In this document: piece by piece, positions 58,336-64,000 of the stretch
How positions within the stretch are numbered: the first letter of the stretch is position 1
Layout: each line of letters starts with the position of its first letter
NCBI RefSeq assembly: GCF_040712315.1
Contig: NC_134017.1
Coordinates: forward strand, 3,316,001-3,380,000
DNA length: 64,000 nt
Direction: 5' to 3'
Origin: Castanea sativa
Lineage: Eukaryota; Streptophyta; Magnoliopsida; Fagales; Fagaceae
Translations under genes and position numbers: made by a program
The notes under the pieces: model-generated
Database searches by the model: none
Told to the model about the DNA's origin: nothing
What the model saw: only the letters and a program-made list of their open reading frames with translations

Positions 58336-60035
58336 GGAGTACTTGGAGAGGCAGGCTCTTGATCAACAGGTTCTTGAATGTCCTTGGGCTGGGGAGGAAG
58401 AATTTCTTTGGGGATTTCCTCACTGACATTCTCAGAATAGAACTCTAAAGCTTCATTGATAACAACATTTACAGTTTCTATCACCTTTTTGGTTCTCTTG
58501 TTGTATACCCGAAAAGCCTTGCTTGTGAAGGAGTATCCCAAAAATATTCCTTCATCGCTTCGGGAGTCAAATTTTTCCACATTCTTTCTATCCTTGAGAA
58601 TAAAACAAATACTCCCAAAGATTTTGAAATACTTGAAATTTAGCTTCCTTCCCTTCCATAGCTCATAGAGAGTCTTTTTGGTACTAGGTCTAAAGTATAC
58701 CTTGTTAACCGTGTGACATGTAGTGTTCACAGCTTCTCCCCACAAGTTTCTAGCCACACCCTTGTTGTGCAACATGGACCTAGCCATCTCTTGAATAACC
58801 CTGTTCTTCCTTTCTACTACATTGTTCTGCTGAGGAGTAATAGGAGCGAAGAATTCTTGAGATATACCCAATCTAGTGCAGAAGGACTCCATGTATATCT
58901 TTTCGAATTCTTTGCCATGATCTCTCCGAATTCGATCAACCTTTAAACTCTTCTCATTTTGCAATCTTATGCACAGGGCTTCAATGTGTTCAAGAGTATC
59001 TGACTTGGATCTTAGAAGAATGACCCAAGAGTACCTAGTGAAGTCATCTACTACAACCATAATATATCTCTTTCCCCCAGGAGACTCAATTTGAGTTGGA
59101 CCCATGAGATCCACATGTAGTAGCTCCAATGGTCTAGATGTAGCAGATGTCTGAGTACCTGGATGTTTGGCTTTTGTCTGTTTCCTAAGCTGGCATGTTC
59201 CACACACAACATTGTCCACTCTGCTGAGTTTTGGTATCCCCAACACTGATTCATGCTTAGATACAATTAAGAGATGTTTGTAACTAGCATGTCCCTTCCT
59301 TTGGTGCCATAGATCTTCATTTGGTATGTGAATATTATTGCACACAGTATCAGCATTAGGTACTAGACCATAGCAGTTGTCTGAAGTGCGAACACCACTT
59401 ATTAGCTTCTTTCTAGATTCATCTAGCACAAGACATTTTCCTTTAGAAAACAGCACCATAAAGTCTTGATCACATATCTGACTTATGCTTAACAGGTTCA
59501 CTCTCAAACCTTCTACATATAGCACATTTGCAATATCTGGCAGTTTAGGTAAAGAAATAACTCCCTTTCCTTTTATCTATGATTTGCTCCCATTACCGAA
59601 AGTAACATTACCACCTTTCTTAGACTCGAAGATCTTAAAGAGAGAGCGATCTCCAGTCATGTGTTGCGAACATCCACTATCAATGTACCACAAGCATGTA
59701 TCCATTACCTTGAATGCAGACTTCATCATAAAGCACACTTCATGCTTTGATGATAGATCTGTAAGAATGGTGTTCTCTTTTATCCGCCATTTGCAACCAA
59801 GGCCTTTAACTTTCACCCTTCTCAGATGAACTCGTCTGCACATTCTCATTTTGAGGCAGTCTAGTTTCTTCTTTACCATGTTAAGATCTTTTTCAATCAT
59901 CCTCATAACGACTTTCAAATAACTTTTAGACTTGTATTTTTTGAAACACTCAATTAAATAGAGGTTAGAAAAACAAGATGTATTTGAAATAACATATCTT
60001 TTCTTACCAATGGTAGCCATGACTACTGGGGTCAA
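58336..60035 (-). pseudogene. Copia retrotransposon gag-pol remnant (protease, GAG-pre-integrase, integrase)
   Basis: From the ATG GCT ACC start after the primer-binding site, a short gag N-terminus (ATIGKKRY) leads to an aspartic protease motif WYIDSGCSQHMTG, then a GAG-pre-integrase His/Cys region and an integrase core. The integrase has HVDLMGP, RRDHGKEF and VVERKNR as its Asp, Asp and Glu blocks. Nearly all of gag, including the zinc knuckle, is deleted. One in-frame TAG (59,577-59,579) follows GNGSKS. The frame ends at an abrupt junction with an LTR at 58,335, so reverse transcriptase and RNase H are missing. Apart from the single stop the frame is well preserved, which suggests a young element. 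Confidence 0.85.
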
Positions 60036-60077
60036 TGGATCTCACAACAAAGATTAAACCCTAATTAGAGTGTGCCT

Positions 60078-60089
60078 GCTCTGATACCA
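60078..60089 (-). promoter_or_regulatory. retrotransposon primer-binding site (initiator Met tRNA type)
   Basis: On the minus strand this reads TGGTATCAGAGC, the standard plant Copia site complementary to initiator methionine tRNA. It lies two bases inside the LTR end. Confidence 0.85.
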
Positions 60090-60091
60090 CT

Positions 60092-61068
60092 TGATAGGCA
60101 AAAAATGTATTGACCCCCTTGTGATGAATTAACCAATTAATTAGCCAAGTGAATTAATTAGGTTCAATTACATACAATGAGTGTGACAACACAAACAAAT
60201 CACCAATTAACTAAATATGCAGCGAAAATTAAATGACATGGTGATTTGTTTACGAATAGGAAAAACCTATACGGCAAAAACCCCACCGGGTGATTTTAAG
60301 GTCACCACTCCCAATAATCCACTATTATCAAAATAATCGGTTACAAGTAAAGGAATCCTAGTACCTTATACCAACCTACAGTTGAACCCTTACCCCAATA
60401 CCTAATTGGATTTGTTCTGGAGTGACAATCTCTCCTTGTATTGCACGGCTCCAGTATGTGACTTACCAATAGATGCACGGATCCTAGTAAGTGACTTGAT
60501 CACTAACTTGAGAAGGGTGTTGGCTGCAAAGTTCTTCTATTCTTCAACACATGAAGATCACGAAGTTACTTGGTCACAAAACCCTACGGTGTACAAACAC
60601 AGCAGCTTCTTCAAGAACTAGGGCAAACTAGGTTTCCGGTTACGCTTGAGGAATTATGCTCTTGTGCAACTATGCTCTTGGCTATGCAACCTAATACGAC
60701 CCTTAATATAATCATTATATATGTTAAGGGTTGTGAGAAAAGAAAGCCCAAACACATACTCACGGATTAGATGAAAAAAAGTTCAGAAAACTGAATTTCA
60801 TAAACCTCAATAGATAGCCATCTATCAAACTAGCTGTTGAGCCATGGGCTTCAGCAGCTTATAAACCTCGATAAATATTAGTTGTTGAGCTTTAAAATGC
60901 AGCACTTCATTACTTGATTCTTGGACATACTTGCATGGCTTCAATATTTGGACTTGAACTCTTGTTCCTTGAAGTATTAAACACATCTTAGATCTATCCA
61001 ATTATAATTAAAGTGCGTTTTGTCAAAGGATTAGCCAATACATAAAATGTTGACATATGTTCCTAACA
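60092..61068 (-). mobile_element. 5' LTR of the minus-strand Copia element
   Basis: On the minus strand it begins TGTTAGGAACATATGTC and ends GCCTATCA, i.e. TG...CA, 977 bp, directly before the primer-binding site. It shares its core with the plus-oriented LTR at 57.5-58.3 kb. The matching 3' LTR is not in the expected place. Confidence 0.7.
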
Positions 61069-61118
61069 TCCAATCACAAATGTCCTAACAGCCTTTTTTG
61101 GGACATTACTCTAGAGTC

Positions 61119-62290
61119 ATGGCTGATAGGAGATGTCAAGAACTACAAGCTGAGTTCAAAATGAGGCAGGCAACACTAGTTTTATAACTTGATGTAGAGA
61201 TGTTGAGACATGTTGTAAAGTTGTACACCCCAAAAATGTTCAAATTGTTTCAAGATGAATATATGAAGATGGGGGATTGTAAAATTTTCAAGGTTAGTAA
61301 ATCTAATACTATCATTGAATACAAAGTTAAATATAGGCAAAAAACTCAAGAGCACCTGGTTAAATATGAAGCCTCAACAACTAATGTTTAGTGTAGTTGC
61401 ATGAAATTCAACTTTGTAAAAATTTTGTGTCCATGCTTTGAAGGTTCTTGACAAAAAAAACATTAAGATACTTCCAACTCATTATATATTGAAAAGATGG
61501 ACACAAGATGCAAAGTTTGGTTCTATCAAGAACTATCATGGTGTTGATATTAATAATAATGCTCAAAAGTCATTGGGAAAGCGTTACTATCATTTATGTC
61601 ACAATTTTCGTGAAGTTTCCATACTTGCAGCAGAGTTTGAGATAATGTGTGATTATGCTGAAAGATGTTCTGACACATTATTGAAAAATTTGCAAGAAAT
61701 GAGGAAAAATATTATTCCCTTAGCATGGAGGATCAGACAGAGGTCCATGATGAAGTTGTGCTTGGGGATGTTTTATAAGGTGATAATGGATGCCAATCCC
61801 ATGAGGACATAACATTTCAAGATATATGTGGGATTAAAACAAAACCTACTGTTGGACGTTCAAAATCAAGGTTGAAAGGTGTGTTAGAATGGCCAAGAAA
61901 TCCTATATCTCAAAGAAAAAAGGCATGTGAGTCAAGACAAGTTCAATCACTTAGATGCCTAAATGAAGTAAGATATGCTACATTGCACTATAATATATGA
62001 ATCTATATGTCTATAAATTTATTTTAAGTTTATGTGACAATTATTCTTTGCACATGTTATAGGCGAATTCCTCAGTTGACATTAATTCTCTTGAAGAACA
62101 TAGTAATGTTGAACAAGTTTCACAATTGGTGGATAATTTTACTCAGGTATGAATCTTTGGGTTTAAGTTTTCGAGTACTTTTCAACCTACCAATAATAAT
62201 CACTGTGCATTTTCTTTTCCTAGATAATTACCAAGTTGCTCCATCTGCCAACTTTCATGAGAAGCAACATGCTCATGGAAAGTAGTATAT
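61119..62290 (+). pseudogene. FAR1-related sequence (FRS-like) C-terminal pseudogene
   Basis: The frame reads ADRRCQELQAEFKMRQAT, then YTPKMFKLFQDEY and a SWIM-zinc-finger-like CSCMKFNFVKILC, followed after a frameshift by HALKVLDKKNIKILP and YILKRWTQDAK. This order is typical of FAR1/FHY3-family proteins, which derive from MULE transposases. Stops interrupt at TLVL* and NV*CSC, and about two bases are lost at the SWIM His position. Later pieces (RSKSRLKG, NSLEEHSNVEQVSQL near 62,068-62,146) suggest further exons. The N-terminal FAR1 and transposase domains are absent. It is a gene or transposase relic. Confidence 0.7.
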
Positions 62291-62299
62291 TGCTGCAAA

Positions 62300-62979
62300 A
62301 GTATATCAAAGAATTAGATGAAAGATATAGTACAAAGACTTTATTACAATTTATAGCATCTCCCTGTAAAAAATTTGAAACAAAATTTCATGCTAACATG
62401 CTAATGGAATGTTTACTGTGCAAATATACCCTCTTTTTCATATGACAAAACAAAGGGTGCCATAAAGGAATGGGGAGCAAGGAAATGTGCCCTCATTTAT
62501 TCTTGGTACTTATATGATAGCGAATAAGAGGTGGCCGTATCACCAGGCATTGACAATATATATGTCCAAGCAGATTTGAAATTTGTGTTTCAATTGGCCC
62601 CAACATGACTCAAATTTATGTAATAGGCAGGTCAGTTATAATACTAAGAACTCCACAAACTCAATGATATTTTCTTAGGAAATTTGGTAAAGCTCGTCCG
62701 TGTGATAGGCAACTTAGCCATTTGATAGATTGTAATTTAAGAAGTTCCACAATTTCAGTAAGGTTTTTGTTTTTGTTTTTTTGTTTTCATAGGAAATCTG
62801 GTCACGCTTTATCCATCTCTTGTGCTTGGGGGAAGCAATGAATATGTGTTAGAATTGTAACTGGAATTTATAAGCTAATCTTGCATCTCTCTCTCTCTCT
62901 CTCTCCCCCTCCACCCTTTCTTTAAGAAGGAAACGTTTCCTTCCTATAACAAAGCCTAATTGCCTATGTGGGAGAATTA

Positions 62980-63020
<41 letters not shown>

Positions 63021-64000
63021 TTATTTATTGAATGAACACCTCACTACTTGAAATAATAAGAAAAACATGTCATTGACATCAATTTGTTAAAATGTAAAAT
63101 GTAGGAATCTGTCTTTTGTAGTCATTTGGTTGGACAAGACTATGTTGTTGGACAAATTGTTGAGACAAATCAGGTATGCATATTCCTTGTGATTTTTGCT
63201 ACAACTTGAACCTATATTTTTCCTAGTTTTTTTTTTTCATACATATATTTATATTTGGTGGCATATTTGCAAGTTTTAGTAGCTCCTGATGATAATTTAT
63301 AATTCTTGAAGAGCACCATATTGGAGACTTTTTGAATTATATTTTTGCAGAGCATGTCTTACTTGGCAAGCTAGTCAATATTTTTGGACAATTTTTTGCA
63401 CAGCTAATGGACAATATATTGCACATACAAATGACAGCTAGTGGGCAACAACATATTGGACAATTTGTTGGAAATAATATCTAACAATTTTTGTAACTAA
63501 TGAAGCCACTCAAACATGTTAGGTTCTATATTTGCATGTTTGACTAGCTTCTAGATAGGCACTAATGATATATGTAAAATGACAAATATTTTTAAATGCA
63601 ATGGAAATGTACATTTCTATATGTTAAGATCCATATGTGCATAACTGCATATTATGTAATGAAAAAGTTTTGTATATGCCTTTTTTGTTTCATTGCTAGG
63701 TGGTGTTCATTTTTGGATTTTATGTTTCAAGATGGCTTTATTTCATGCTGCAGAATCTATAAACTAGAACAAAGTGGTATATTACAGAAGCTTTATTACT
63801 TTTTAGATTGCACGTTATGTTTTCAACTTCTTCAAAACAAGTGAATATTTTATTGAACTATGCAAAAATAGATAGAGAAATTACTTATAGGCTATCCAAA
63901 GCCAAGTACAATTACCAAAACAAGCTAACCAATGTTAACAAGAACACAAGCAATTACAGGCCAAGACAATTTCCAAAACAAACTACTAAAAGGAAACCAA
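62300..64000. other. non-coding tail of the window
   Basis: A CT repeat lies at about 62,886-62,905 and an AT repeat at about 62,983-63,017. Between 63,130 and 63,480 the words GGACAA and TTGGACAA recur without regular spacing. No coding region is supported. Confidence 0.5.

Overview
The window is nuclear DNA from a flowering plant, most likely a woody eudicot. It is AT-rich, its genes have GT-AG introns, and it carries plant-specific families: a G-type lectin S-receptor-like kinase (S-RLK) cluster, an AP2/ERF fragment, a FAR1-related sequence, Copia elements, many MITEs and tRNA-derived SINEs. I cannot fix the species from sequence alone. No bacterial, CRISPR, rRNA or tRNA gene content is visible.

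Layout. From 0 to 1.3 kb there is a Mutator-like element with a perfect 9-bp target duplication that carries a truncated ERF transcription-factor gene (Pack-MULE). From 3.6 to 4.0 kb there is a small intact three-pass membrane protein gene on the minus strand. From 4.9 to 8.6 kb there is one complete four-exon alpha/beta hydrolase gene (326 aa) on the plus strand. From 9.3 to 55.1 kb there is an array of five S-RLK copies, all on the minus strand. Copies 1-3 have seven exons, canonical exon lengths and open frames (833, 830 and 830 aa). Copy 4 has at least three 1-bp deletions plus a retroposon in intron 3. Copy 5 is a broken exon 1 only.

The array is built of segmental duplications of about 11.8-13.3 kb. 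Each repeat contains one S-RLK, two DNA transposons in its upstream region, an AT-rich spacer, and relics of further copies of the alpha/beta hydrolase. The ancestral unit was therefore a hydrolase (plus strand) and S-RLK (minus strand) pair. In three units an identical deletion junction fuses the antisense 3' tail of an S-RLK to the catalytic half of hydrolase exon 1 and opens a chimeric ORF. In the last unit that ORF is still followed by intact hydrolase exons 2-4. S-RLK copy 1 is itself a mosaic: its 3' half resembles copy 4 and its 5' half resembles copies 2 and 3.

From 49.7 to 64 kb the sequence is a transposon graveyard: a MULE-type MITE with a 9-bp duplication, an 871-bp insertion, a CA/GT-rich insertion, a gag-deleted Copia provirus piece abutting an oppositely oriented LTR, and a decayed FAR1-related gene.

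Functionally, the live genes are one probable hydrolase, one small membrane protein and three receptor kinases likely to act at the plasma membrane in recognition or defence signalling. No new defence or catalytic system is evident. The most unusual features are the interlocked array, the recombinant receptor, the recurrent chimeric ORF and the ERF-bearing Pack-MULE.
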